From NCBI RefSeq assembly GCF_024626475.1, contig NZ_JANKHH010000001.1:1-64000 (forward strand): a DNA stretch of 64,000 nucleotides, given 5' to 3'. The translations under genes were made by a program, and so were the position numbers. The DNA comes from Parerythrobacter lacustris (GTDB lineage: Bacteria; Pseudomonadota; Alphaproteobacteria; Sphingomonadales; Sphingomonadaceae). Under the pieces are notes generated by a model that was not told the DNA's origin, did not search any database, and worked only from the letters and a program-made list of their open reading frames with translations. Positions 42,153-50,571 of this stretch are shown piece by piece. Position 1 is the first letter of the stretch. Each line of letters starts with the position of its first letter.

Positions 42153-44173
42153 CCACCAGAACCAAGCCCAAAGCCGCCGCGAAGAAACCGGCCCCGAAAG
42201 CTGCCGCGCCCGAAGTTGCCATAATCGGCGGCGGCCTCGGCGGGATGACGGCGGCGCTCAAGCTGCTGCAGGCGGGGTTCAAGGTCACGCTGTTCGAGCG
42301 GTACGATCGGCTTGGCGGGAACACCGCGTCCGAGCGGGTGAACGGGGTCGAGCACGATGTTTACCCGCATATGTTCTGCGACTGGTACGCCAATTTCTGG
42401 CAGTTGTTCGAACACGACCTCGGGCTCAGCCGAGAGGATCATTTCGTCGCCCATCCGGGCAGCCTGCTGCGCGAACCCGGCTCGGGCGACTATGTCACCA
42501 TGCTCAACCCGACCTCGATCGAGGCGCTACTTGCAAACCTCAAATCGGGCGCGATGTCGCCGGCCGAGCTGCTGCTGCTCGGCTATTCGGGGGTCGATCT
42601 CGCCTCGCAGCAGTTCGACCGCGACGGGCTCAACCAGCTCGGCAAGCTCGACGTCAACGGGTTCCTCTATTCGCGCGGCTATGCCACCGAAGCGGTGGCG
42701 GCGATGCAGAATTACCTGCTCACGCTGGTCTGGTCGATCGACAGCGACGTTACCTCCGCGCCCACCTACGGCAATTTCCTCCAGCACAGCCTGCGTTTCC
42801 CCGATCATTCGCCCTTCGACTGGCTGCTGAGGAACAGCCTCAACGACGGGCTGATCGCACCCTTCCGCGCCAAGCTGGAGGCGCTCGGCTGCACCATTCG
42901 CACCGGCTGCGCGGTGCAATCGGTGCGGCTCGACAGCGATCATCGCCCGATCCTGCGGTGGCAGACGAAGGGTGCGAAGCGGACGCAAACCAAGGCTTTC
43001 GACTATGGGGTGCTGGCGGTGCCGCATGAGGCGATGGCGGACCTCGTCATGTGCCGCACATCCGGCATTGCGGGCAGCCGGATCGTCGATGCCGAGCCGG
43101 AGCTCGCCAATCTGCGCCGCCTGACGAGTTCGGCGATCCCGGTGCTCGATCTCTATCTCAGGGTGAAGCTCGACGGTTTCCCGGCCGACAATATCGGGCT
43201 CGCGGGGTCGAACTACGGCCTCACCGCACTCGACATATCGCAATTGTGGCCCGCCGAACTGTTCGGCGGCAAGACCGCGTTGGTCGTCGCCGCGTCGGAT
43301 GGTGATGCGATCCCGTCGGAAGACCCCGAGCAGGCGGCGATGCTGATGCTGGCCGAATTCGCCCGATACTATCCGCAGTTCGCAGGGATTGCGCGCTGGG
43401 GCGACCCCGACTGCATCGTCGACTGGGCCAAGACCCACATCCGGCTCAATGCCCACCACAAGCTGTTCCTCGACGATACCGGAAGCTGGGCCTTCCGGCC
43501 CGCAGCGGCCTATCCCGAGACCTTGCCGCGCCTCGCCTTCGGCGGGGACCTGTGCCGCACCGATGTCGAGATGGCGACGATGGAAGGGGCGGTGCAGAGC
43601 GGCACGCTGGCGGCGGCGGCGGTGCAGGCGCAGGACGCGCGGATCACTGGCCTGCAGCGCGGCAAGGAGATCGCGGATGTGCCCCACCGGGTCTATTCGC
43701 CGACCACCTTCCGCGCGGCGAAGCTGCTGCTGCTGCCTTCCGCCTATGCTGCCTATGCGCTGGTCGCGCTGGACCAGTATCGCGCCGCGAAGGCTGCAGG
43801 CGACGACCGCGCCGGCGAAGCACTGGCGACGCTGGTGGAAAACCTGGCGCTGGTGCTGCCCAAGGCCGCGACCGAAGCGGGTGAAGGAGCCTACTGGTTC
43901 TACCGCAGTCTGGTCGACAAGGACGAGGAGGATCCGGGCGATGAAGCGATCGGCCTCGGCGCGGCAGCGCTGATGGTGCTGGGCGAAATCGCCGATTATG
44001 CCGCCTCGCACCTCGGTGGTGAAGAGCGACCGGTGCCGGAAACCGGCGCGGCCAAGGCGTTCGAAGGCATCGCGGGCGAAATCGCCGGGATTGCCGGGCG
44101 CGCATTCGGGGCGGTGCGCGATGCAGCCGCGAACGGCAATACCGCCAAGCGCCGCTGGCGCGTCAAAAGCTGA
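42149..44173 (+). CDS. Phytoene-desaturase-like FAD oxidoreductase with C-terminal extension, 674 aa
   Basis: A Lys/Ala-rich leader (about 25 residues) precedes the FAD motif VAIIGGGLGGMTAALKLLQ and RYDRLGGNTAS, typical of amine-oxidase/phytoene-desaturase folds. FGGDLCRTDVEMATMEGAVQSG is the C-terminal FAD region. About 145 additional residues after that form helices (FRAAKLLLLPSAYAAYALVAL and following) not usual for such enzymes. The substrate is probably an isoprenoid, by genomic context. It overlaps the GGR gene and is 14 bases from the polyprenyl synthase gene. Confidence 0.8.
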   Translation: MTTRTKPKAAAKKPAPKAAAPEVAIIGGGLGGMTAALKLLQAGFKVTLFERYDRLGGNTASERVNGVEHDVYPHMFCDWYANFWQLFEHDLGLSREDHFVAHPGSLLREPGSGDYVTMLNPTSIEALLANLKSGAMSPAELLLLGYSGVDLASQQFDRDGLNQLGKLDVNGFLYSRGYATEAVAAMQNYLLTLVWSIDSDVTSAPTYGNFLQHSLRFPDHSPFDWLLRNSLNDGLIAPFRAKLEALGCTIRTGCAVQSVRLDSDHRPILRWQTKGAKRTQTKAFDYGVLAVPHEAMADLVMCRTSGIAGSRIVDAEPELANLRRLTSSAIPVLDLYLRVKLDGFPADNIGLAGSNYGLTALDISQLWPAELFGGKTALVVAASDGDAIPSEDPEQAAMLMLAEFARYYPQFAGIARWGDPDCIVDWAKTHIRLNAHHKLFLDDTGSWAFRPAAAYPETLPRLAFGGDLCRTDVEMATMEGAVQSGTLAAAAVQAQDARITGLQRGKEIADVPHRVYSPTTFRAAKLLLLPSAYAAYALVALDQYRAAKAAGDDRAGEALATLVENLALVLPKAATEAGEGAYWFYRSLVDKDEEDPGDEAIGLGAAALMVLGEIADYAASHLGGEERPVPETGAAKAFEGIAGEIAGIAGRAFGAVRDAAANGNTAKRRWRVKS

Positions 44174-44187
44174 AGGAGCATTGCGGC

Positions 44188-45117
44188 TTGGACACTGTCA
44201 CCAGGGGTATCGTCGCGGATCTCGGCTTCCTGCCCGAGATGGACCGGCTGCGCGACCGGCTGTTCGCGTGGATCGCGGAATCGAGCGCGGAACTGCGCCC
44301 GCTGCTTGAATGGCAGTTCGATGCCGGGTCGAAATACTTCCGCCCGCTGACGATCTTCGGCTGCTACCGCGCGCAGAAGGGCGGCGAGATACCCGATAAC
44401 GTGATCCGCTCGGCCGCCGTGCTTGAGATGATGCACAATATGACGCTGGTGATCGACGACATCCTCGACCTATCAGACGAGCGGCGAGGCAAGCCGACGA
44501 TGCATGCGAAGTTCGGCAATCTGCCCGCGCTGATGGCCTCCGGCTTCATCGCGGCGGACGGCTTCGCGATGGTTGCGGATGACGCGCATGACATTCGCCT
44601 GTTCGCCGATCTGGTGAAGCGGTTGGGGGTCGCCGAATGCGCGCAGTGGCGGCTGCGGCGGCAACCGCTCGGAGTCAAGGACTGGGAGATGATCGCGGGC
44701 GAGGACACCGGCTCGATGTTCGAGACTTGCGCTTGCCTCGCGACGCGCGACGAGACCTTGCGCAAGTTCGGGCGGCTGATCGGCATGCTCTATCACGGCT
44801 GCGACGATGTGGGCGATGTGAAGGGCCTCGAATCGCTCGGCGGCGGGGGCGAGGAGGATCTGCGCGACGGTATCCTCACGCTGCCCGCGGCGCTGGCGAT
44901 CGAGGACAAGGCGATCTGCGACCTGTTCTGCAAGGATGCGCCGTCGGACGGCGAATTGCAGCGCATCTCGAAAGCGATGATCGCGCGCCTGCCCGATGCC
45001 GAAGCGCATCTCGACCAGATCGCGAGCGACGCCAAGTGGGAGGCGCAGGTCAATACCGGCGACCCTGGCGTGCTGCTCGAACTGGTCGATTACACGCGCG
45101 AACTGTCGCGCAGGTAG
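44188..45117 (+). CDS. Polyprenyl diphosphate synthase family protein, 309 aa
   Basis: Both Asp-rich metal-binding motifs are intact: VIDDILDLSDERRGKP (DDxxD) and HGCDDVGDVKG (DDxxD). FDAGSKYFRPL replaces the usual GGKRLRP at the start, which is typical of divergent members. These enzymes build isoprenoid chains from IPP and DMAPP. The chain length is not predictable here. It starts at TTG 44188 with AAGGAG nine bases upstream (44173-44178). It is the third gene of the isoprenoid trio and converges with an acyl-CoA ligase. Confidence 0.85.
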   Translation: MDTVTRGIVADLGFLPEMDRLRDRLFAWIAESSAELRPLLEWQFDAGSKYFRPLTIFGCYRAQKGGEIPDNVIRSAAVLEMMHNMTLVIDDILDLSDERRGKPTMHAKFGNLPALMASGFIAADGFAMVADDAHDIRLFADLVKRLGVAECAQWRLRRQPLGVKDWEMIAGEDTGSMFETCACLATRDETLRKFGRLIGMLYHGCDDVGDVKGLESLGGGGEEDLRDGILTLPAALAIEDKAICDLFCKDAPSDGELQRISKAMIARLPDAEAHLDQIASDAKWEAQVNTGDPGVLLELVDYTRELSRR

Positions 45118-45123
45118 GCGCGC

Positions 45124-46689
45124 TCAGCTGACCTGCCGGTCCATCCCTTCCCAATAGGGAGCGCGCAGTTCGCGGCGCAGGATCTTGCCCGACGGGTTGC
45201 GCGGCAGCGCGTCGATGAAATCGACCGATTTGGGGCATTTGAACCCGGCGATGCGCTCCCTGGCATAGGCAATGACGCCGTCGGCATCCAGATCGCTGCC
45301 TTCGCGCCGCACGATCACCGCCTTGACCGCCTCGCCCCATTTCTCGTCCGGCACGCCGATGATCGCGATGTCGGAGATGTCGGGATGGCCGAAGATCGCG
45401 CTCTCGACCTCCGCCGGATAGACGTTCTCGCCCCCGGTGATGATCATGTCCTTGATCCGGTCCTGGATGTAGAGATAGCCCTCCTCGCACAGGATCCCGG
45501 CATCGCCGGTGCGGAACCAGCCGCCCTCGATCAGCGCCTTGGCGTTTTCCTCGGGCCGGTTCCAGTAACCGAGCATCACTGCATCGCCCCGGATCGCGAC
45601 TTCGCCGATCGTATCGGCGGGCAGCGGCTGGAGGTTTTCGTCGAGGATCGCGATCTCGACCCCGGGGATCGGCTTGCCCGCCGATTTCATCACATGTTCG
45701 CGCCCGACCACGTTCTCGGGCTTGTGATCCTCGGGCGACAGGCTGACCACCGTGCCGAAGGTTTCGGTGAGGCCATACAGCTGCGCGAAATCGCATTTAA
45801 GCCGTTCGACCCCCTGCTTGAGCAGGTCGAGCGGGATCGGGCTCGCACCGTAGGTCAGCCCCTTCACGCTCGAGAAATCGGCATTCTGCGCATCGGGATG
45901 GGCGAGCAGCAGTCGGATCGCAGCAGGTACCAGGAACATCCACTTCACGCGGTATTTCTGCACGTCGCGGATCAGTAGCGCGGGGTCGAATTCTCGGTGC
46001 ACGATCAGCTCCTGCGCGCCGAGCGTCGCGCCGAGCGCGCTGCCCACCCCCGCGATATGGCCGTAGGGCATGGCGAAGATCATGCTGTCGCCCTCGTCGG
46101 CGCAGTACCAGTAGATGCCGTGCTTCTGCATCATCGGCCTTGTGCTGGTGCCGTTGTGATGGCTCAGCACAACGCCCTTGGGCAGGCCGGTGGTGCCCGA
46201 GGTATAGAGCTGGAGCAGCGGGTCGTGCGCGCCGACTTCGGTCGTCACCGGCGTGTCGGGCTGCGCATCGCGCCAGGCCTCGAATTCCTGCTCCATCGAG
46301 ACGATCCGCCCATCGAAGGTCACTCCCGTGAACTCGTCTTCGCGGAACAGCACGTCGGCGCCCGAATCCTGCATGATGAAATCGACCTCGGCCGGGGCGA
46401 GTCGCCAGATGATCGGGACGAACACCATCCCGCCGCGCACTGTGCCTAGCGCCAGCTCGACTGCATGGTCGGTGTTCTTGCCGAAATAGGCCACCCGGTC
46501 GCCTTTCTTGAGCCCCATCGCGGCAAGCCCGTTGGCGATCTGCGTCGCATGGCGGTCGTACTCCGAATAGGTCGTGGTGCGCTCGCCATAGCGCAGCGCG
46601 ATCTGCTCGGGCCGCTCCTGTGCGTGCGCGGCAAGCGCTTCGCCATAGGTCGGGAAATAGCCGTCCAGCTCGGCTGCGTTCTCGCTCAT
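45124..46689 (-). CDS. Acyl-CoA ligase (AMP-forming), 521 aa
   Basis: This is an ANL-superfamily ligase: LYTSGTTGLPKGVVLSHHN (P-loop-like), LYGLTETFGTV, GDAGILCEEGYLYIQDRIKD and the catalytic lysine in PRNPSGKILRRELR. It resembles medium-chain or aromatic acyl-CoA ligases in size and pattern; the substrate is not predictable. No signal or membrane segment. It is convergent with the polyprenyl synthase (seven bases between stops) and is preceded by about 100 bases without a gene before the amidohydrolase. Confidence 0.88.
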   Translation of the reverse strand: MSENAAELDGYFPTYGEALAAHAQERPEQIALRYGERTTTYSEYDRHATQIANGLAAMGLKKGDRVAYFGKNTDHAVELALGTVRGGMVFVPIIWRLAPAEVDFIMQDSGADVLFREDEFTGVTFDGRIVSMEQEFEAWRDAQPDTPVTTEVGAHDPLLQLYTSGTTGLPKGVVLSHHNGTSTRPMMQKHGIYWYCADEGDSMIFAMPYGHIAGVGSALGATLGAQELIVHREFDPALLIRDVQKYRVKWMFLVPAAIRLLLAHPDAQNADFSSVKGLTYGASPIPLDLLKQGVERLKCDFAQLYGLTETFGTVVSLSPEDHKPENVVGREHVMKSAGKPIPGVEIAILDENLQPLPADTIGEVAIRGDAVMLGYWNRPEENAKALIEGGWFRTGDAGILCEEGYLYIQDRIKDMIITGGENVYPAEVESAIFGHPDISDIAIIGVPDEKWGEAVKAVIVRREGSDLDADGVIAYARERIAGFKCPKSVDFIDALPRNPSGKILRRELRAPYWEGMDRQVS

Positions 46690-46791
46690 TCTCGGTCCTC
46701 TCCGACGCAGTTTTGTGGCCGAATCAATCGGCTCTTCTTGCGTGTAGGAGCATGTCCGTTTTGTTTTGCGACGTAAACCGTCGCAGTGGGG

Positions 46792-47997
46792 TCACGCGAA
46801 GCCGTGCTCGAGGAAATGCAGCGCGCATCCCGCCAGCGTGGCGGTGCCGTGGGGCAGTGCGCTCTCGTCGACCATCATGTGCGAGGAGTGGATGCCGCAG
46901 CATTGCCGCCAGTCGTCGCCTTCGCGCGCCACGCCAAGGAAGAACATCGCGCCGGGCACCTTCTCCAGCACATAGGCGAAGTCTTCCGCCCCCATGATCG
47001 GCGCGGGCAGGTCGCGCCAGCTCGCTTCGCCGAGTGCGGATTGCACCACGCTGCGGCCCAGCGCGACCGCGCGTTCGTCGCAGATCGTGACCGGGAAGCC
47101 CTCTGTGATCGTCACTTCCGCTGCAAGTCCGTTCGCGGAGGCAATTCCACCGGCGACTGCGTGAACCAGGGCTTGAAGTTTCGCCCGGTTGGCAGGCGAG
47201 AGTGTGCGCATGGTGCCGCGCATGGTTGCGTGGTTGGGAATGATGTTGTGCGCGGTCCCCGCCTCGACCTGGGTGATCGTCAGCACCACCGCATCGGCGG
47301 CGTTGAAGCGGCGGGTAACCGCAGTCTGGAGCGCGGTGACGATCTGCGCCGCGACAGGGATCGGGTCGAGCGTGTCGTGCGGCATCGAGGCATGCCCGCC
47401 CTTGCCGCGCACCACGATATCGAGCTGGTCGGCCGCCGCCATCAGCGCCCCGGCCCGCCCCGCCACCACACCATGCGGCGCATTGGGCATGATGTGCAGC
47501 GCGAAAGCAGCGTCGGGCAGCGGATCGATCAGCCCGTCGTCGAGCATGAAGCGTGCGCCGTGAAACCCCTCCTCGCCCGGCTGGAACATGAACTGGACCT
47601 CGCCGGCGAATTCACCCGCCTTGCCGGCCAGCAATTCCGCCGCCCCGGCGAGCATCGCGGTGTGGGTATCGTGGCCGCAGGCGTGCATCCGCCCCGGAAT
47701 GGTCGAGGCGAAATCGAGCCCGGTTTCCTCGGGCATCGGCAGCGCGTCCATATCACCGCGCAGCAGCACCCGCCGCCCTGGCCCTTTGCCCCTGAGCGTC
47801 GCGACCATCCCGGTGGTCGAGCCGCCTTCCTTCCACTCCAGCGGCAAATGCGCGAGCGCGGCGCGGACCTTGGCGCTGGTCTTCGGCGTGTGCAGACCGA
47901 GCTCGGGCTCGGCATGGATCGCGCGCCGCAGCGTCACGATGCGGTCGGACAGGCTTCGGGCGGAATCGAGCAGGTCGGGATGCAGCATGGCCGTCAT
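46792..47997 (-). CDS. M20-family amidohydrolase, 401 aa
   Basis: This is a zinc-dependent amidohydrolase of the hippurate-hydrolase/IAA-amino-acid-hydrolase group (M20D). The metal region has LLRGDMDALPMPEE, GRMHACGHDTHTAML and FQPGEEGFHGARFML; the dimerisation domain begins near VVRGKGGHASMPH. MGAEDFAYVLEKVPG and HSSHMMVDE complete the site. It removes acyl groups from amino acids or related amides in the cytoplasm. Exact substrate unknown. Two ATGs at 47997 and 47988 are plausible; the first gives a short extra Met-Thr-Ala. Confidence 0.9.
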   Translation of the reverse strand: MTAMLHPDLLDSARSLSDRIVTLRRAIHAEPELGLHTPKTSAKVRAALAHLPLEWKEGGSTTGMVATLRGKGPGRRVLLRGDMDALPMPEETGLDFASTIPGRMHACGHDTHTAMLAGAAELLAGKAGEFAGEVQFMFQPGEEGFHGARFMLDDGLIDPLPDAAFALHIMPNAPHGVVAGRAGALMAAADQLDIVVRGKGGHASMPHDTLDPIPVAAQIVTALQTAVTRRFNAADAVVLTITQVEAGTAHNIIPNHATMRGTMRTLSPANRAKLQALVHAVAGGIASANGLAAEVTITEGFPVTICDERAVALGRSVVQSALGEASWRDLPAPIMGAEDFAYVLEKVPGAMFFLGVAREGDDWRQCCGIHSSHMMVDESALPHGTATLAGCALHFLEHGFA

Positions 47998-48073
47998 ACT
48001 AACCCGAATCGCAGCGCGCGTCGGCAGAAAAATCTGGTTGCCGCGGGGACAATGCGGCTAAGGCGGCGCTCGC

Positions 48074-49057
48074 ATGGCCAGACCCGACCCGCCCGCAATG
48101 CAGAACACGCGCTCCGCCAGACCTGTCGTCGGTGTGGTGTACAACCCGCGCAGCCACCGCAACAGGGGGCAGGACCTGGAGATCTCGGCGCGCGAGAACG
48201 TCCATTTCGCCCAGCCGGGGCGGCACGAGGACATCCGCCCCATGCTGGCCGACTTTGCCGCGCGGGGGGTCGAATACCTCATCATCAACGGGGGTGACGG
48301 CACCGTGCGCGATGTGCTGACCTGCGGCATGGCGGTGTTCGGCGACGACTGGCCCGCGCTGGCTGTGTTGCCCAAGGGCAAGACCAATGCACTCAATGTC
48401 GATCTCGGCGCGCCGCAGGGCTGGAACCTCGCCGATGCGGTCGCGGCCTACGCATCGGGTAGGCGGGTTCTCCGTCGCCCGGTGCTGGTTACGCCGCTGT
48501 CCGGAGGTGCGGGCCCGTTGGCAGGGTTCATCCTCGGCGCTGCCGGCTTCACGCTCGGCATCCGGACCGGGCAGGACGCGCACAAGCTTGGTGCCTTCGA
48601 CAGCATGGCGGTGGCACTCAGCGCGGTATGGGGCGTCATGCAGGCGCTGTTCGGCAGCGACGGGAACATCTGGCGGCGCGGGTCGGAAATGGAGATCCTG
48701 ATCGGCCAGGATCGGGTTCCGCTGGCGCATAGCGGCGACGGATACGACGGGCGGCGCTCGGTCATGCTCGCCTCGACACTGGAGAAATTCCCGGTCGGCC
48801 TGAAATTGTTCGGACAGCACCGCGAGGGGCTCAAGCTCGTCGCGATGGACCGCCCGCGCCGGCGCGTGCTGGCGAGCCTGCCCAAGATCCTGTTCGTCGG
48901 GCCGGGCGAGAACACGGCGGCACGGGGATTTCACCAGGTCGCGACCGAAAGCTTCGACTTCGCCATCGAGGACGATTTCATCCTCGACGGCGAGGCCTTT
49001 CCGGGCGGGCGCTACCGGGTGGAGAGCGGCCCCGAACTGCGCTTCGTCGTGCCGTGA
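48074..49057 (+). CDS. Diacylglycerol-kinase-domain lipid kinase, 327 aa
   Basis: The DAGK catalytic domain is present: VVGVVYNPRSHRNRG, INGGDGTVRDVL (GGDGT) and LAVLPKGKTNALNVDL. The C-terminal part has beta strands with SGDGYDGRRSVM. It is expected to phosphorylate a lipid alcohol such as diacylglycerol or a ceramide. Alphaproteobacterial members include ceramide kinases, so the substrate should stay open. Its stop overlaps the GTG of the next gene (GTGA), linking it with a nucleotidyltransferase-like protein. Confidence 0.85.
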   Translation: MARPDPPAMQNTRSARPVVGVVYNPRSHRNRGQDLEISARENVHFAQPGRHEDIRPMLADFAARGVEYLIINGGDGTVRDVLTCGMAVFGDDWPALAVLPKGKTNALNVDLGAPQGWNLADAVAAYASGRRVLRRPVLVTPLSGGAGPLAGFILGAAGFTLGIRTGQDAHKLGAFDSMAVALSAVWGVMQALFGSDGNIWRRGSEMEILIGQDRVPLAHSGDGYDGRRSVMLASTLEKFPVGLKLFGQHREGLKLVAMDRPRRRVLASLPKILFVGPGENTAARGFHQVATESFDFAIEDDFILDGEAFPGGRYRVESGPELRFVVP

Positions 49058-49947
49058 GCGAAACGCTCGAAGCGCGGATTTCCGGGCGCCTTGCCGCAAA
49101 GGTGAGGTCCGAAGTCGCGGCGTTTGCCGGGCGGCTGGCGGAGGCCGCAGGGGCCGATGCCGCGCTGTTCTACGGCTCCAACCTGCGCACCGGCGAACTC
49201 GAGGGCGTGCTCGATTTCTACCTCCTGATGCCGGGGCTCCAGCGCGAGACAATCTGGCCGCGCGTGAGCTATCACGAGTGGGAGCACGGCGGCACGGTGC
49301 TCCGCGCCAAGGTTGCGACCATGCCGCTGGAGACTTTCGCCCGCGCCTGTGCGGGCAACTCGCGCGATACCACGATCTGGGCCCGCTTCGTCCAGCCGAG
49401 TGCGCTGGTGTGGATGCGCGATGCCGCGGTCCGCACACCGGTCGTCGCCGCGCTGGCCGATGCGGCGAAGACGGCGGCTCGCCTCGCTGCGGCGCTCGGG
49501 CCCGAGAGGGGCGCGGCTGAAGATTACTGGCGCGCGCTGTTTCGCGAGACCTATCGCGCCGAGTTCCGGGTCGAGAAGCCGGGGCGCGAGGATTCGATCC
49601 TGTCGGTCAATGCCGAGCATTTCGGCGGCTTGCTACCGCTCGCGTGGGATGCTGACGGCATTGATTTCTCGCAGGAGGGATCGGTGCTTGCCCCGCAGCT
49701 TCCGCCTGGGCGGCGGCGCGCATTGCTCGGATGGTGGCAGAAGCGCAGGCGCTGGGGCAAACCACTCAACCTCACCCGGCTGGCCAAGGCGAGCACGACC
49801 TTCGACGGCGCGGCGCGTTATGCCGCGTGGAAGATCGAACGGCATACCGGGGTCGCGATCGAAGTGACCCCGTGGCGCGAGAAGCATCCTCTGCTAGCCG
49901 CGCCCGGGGTGCTGTTCAGGCTCTGGCGCGCGAAGAGGGCGCGCTGA
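49054..49947 (+). CDS. Nucleotidyltransferase-like (possibly Tam41-like) protein, 297 aa
   Basis: The protein has a nucleotidyltransferase-like motif, FYGSNLRTGELEGVLDFYL, with G-S followed by hydrophobic-Asp-hydrophobic. This resembles Tam41/Mmp37, a CDP-diacylglycerol synthase. Further conserved-looking parts are VSYHEWEHGG, WARFVQPSALVWMRD and EDYWRALFRETYRAEFRVEK. The pairing with a lipid kinase (GTGA overlap) would fit lipid-phosphate activation with CTP. This is inference; the family assignment is remote and needs a profile search. GTG start. Confidence 0.5.
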   Translation: MSETLEARISGRLAAKVRSEVAAFAGRLAEAAGADAALFYGSNLRTGELEGVLDFYLLMPGLQRETIWPRVSYHEWEHGGTVLRAKVATMPLETFARACAGNSRDTTIWARFVQPSALVWMRDAAVRTPVVAALADAAKTAARLAAALGPERGAAEDYWRALFRETYRAEFRVEKPGREDSILSVNAEHFGGLLPLAWDADGIDFSQEGSVLAPQLPPGRRRALLGWWQKRRRWGKPLNLTRLAKASTTFDGAARYAAWKIERHTGVAIEVTPWREKHPLLAAPGVLFRLWRAKRAR

Positions 49948-49953
49948 GCCCGA

Positions 49954-50445
49954 TCACATGTATCGCATCGTGATCGAAATCGACGCCGGGGCGCTGCCGA
50001 CGCTGAACTGGGTCTTCTTGTAGCTCGGCTTGCCCAAGTTGAGGATGTTGATCGACGGGTTGTTCGACATGCCGCCGCCATCCTTGCTGATGTCGGTCTT
50101 GCCATTGCCGTTGGTGTCGTGGCGCACGGCGATTCCATAGACCCCGGGGCCCGGCAGCGGCATGCAGACCGTCATCGAGCCCTTCTTCGCCGGAAGTTCA
50201 ATCCGGCCAAGCCAGCGGCCTTTTTCCAGCCAGTCCTCTTTGGTGCCGCGATAGCTCTGCACCCGGATCTTGCCGGTCGACGATTCAATGCCGGAGATAT
50301 TGACCTTGACCGATGCGCCCGACCGGCATTTGCCCATGTCGTTCGAATAGGTCTGGCGGTATTGCGCACTGGCTGGCGCGGCGAGCGCCAGGCCAGCGGT
50401 GGCAAGGGCCATGGTTCCGTAACGGATGATGTTCTTCGCGCTCAT
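49954..50445 (-). CDS. Exported DUF2141-domain protein, 163 aa
   Basis: The signal MALATAGLALAAPASAQ cleaves after ASA. The mature part has the DUF2141 pattern: ASVKVNISGIESSTGKIRVQ, MTVCMPLPGPGVYGIAVRHD, DTNGNGKTDISKDGGGMSNN and FSVGSAPASISITMRYM. It ends like the other DUF2141 protein in this window (IRMRYML versus ITMRYM), so the two are paralogues. The NGNGKTD loop may bind Ca2+. Function unknown. It is convergent with the nucleotidyltransferase-like gene and is a single gene. Confidence 0.85.
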   Translation of the reverse strand: MSAKNIIRYGTMALATAGLALAAPASAQYRQTYSNDMGKCRSGASVKVNISGIESSTGKIRVQSYRGTKEDWLEKGRWLGRIELPAKKGSMTVCMPLPGPGVYGIAVRHDTNGNGKTDISKDGGGMSNNPSINILNLGKPSYKKTQFSVGSAPASISITMRYM

Positions 50446-50571
50446 AGTGCTGAAATTCCACGTCTGCTGCGCGCCGTGCGCGCCAGAGAAAATACGATGG
50501 GATGCCCCGATTGGCCATGCGGATAGGCTCCGCGCCCTGAATTGCGGCTGAATTCGTATGACAACGCGCGT

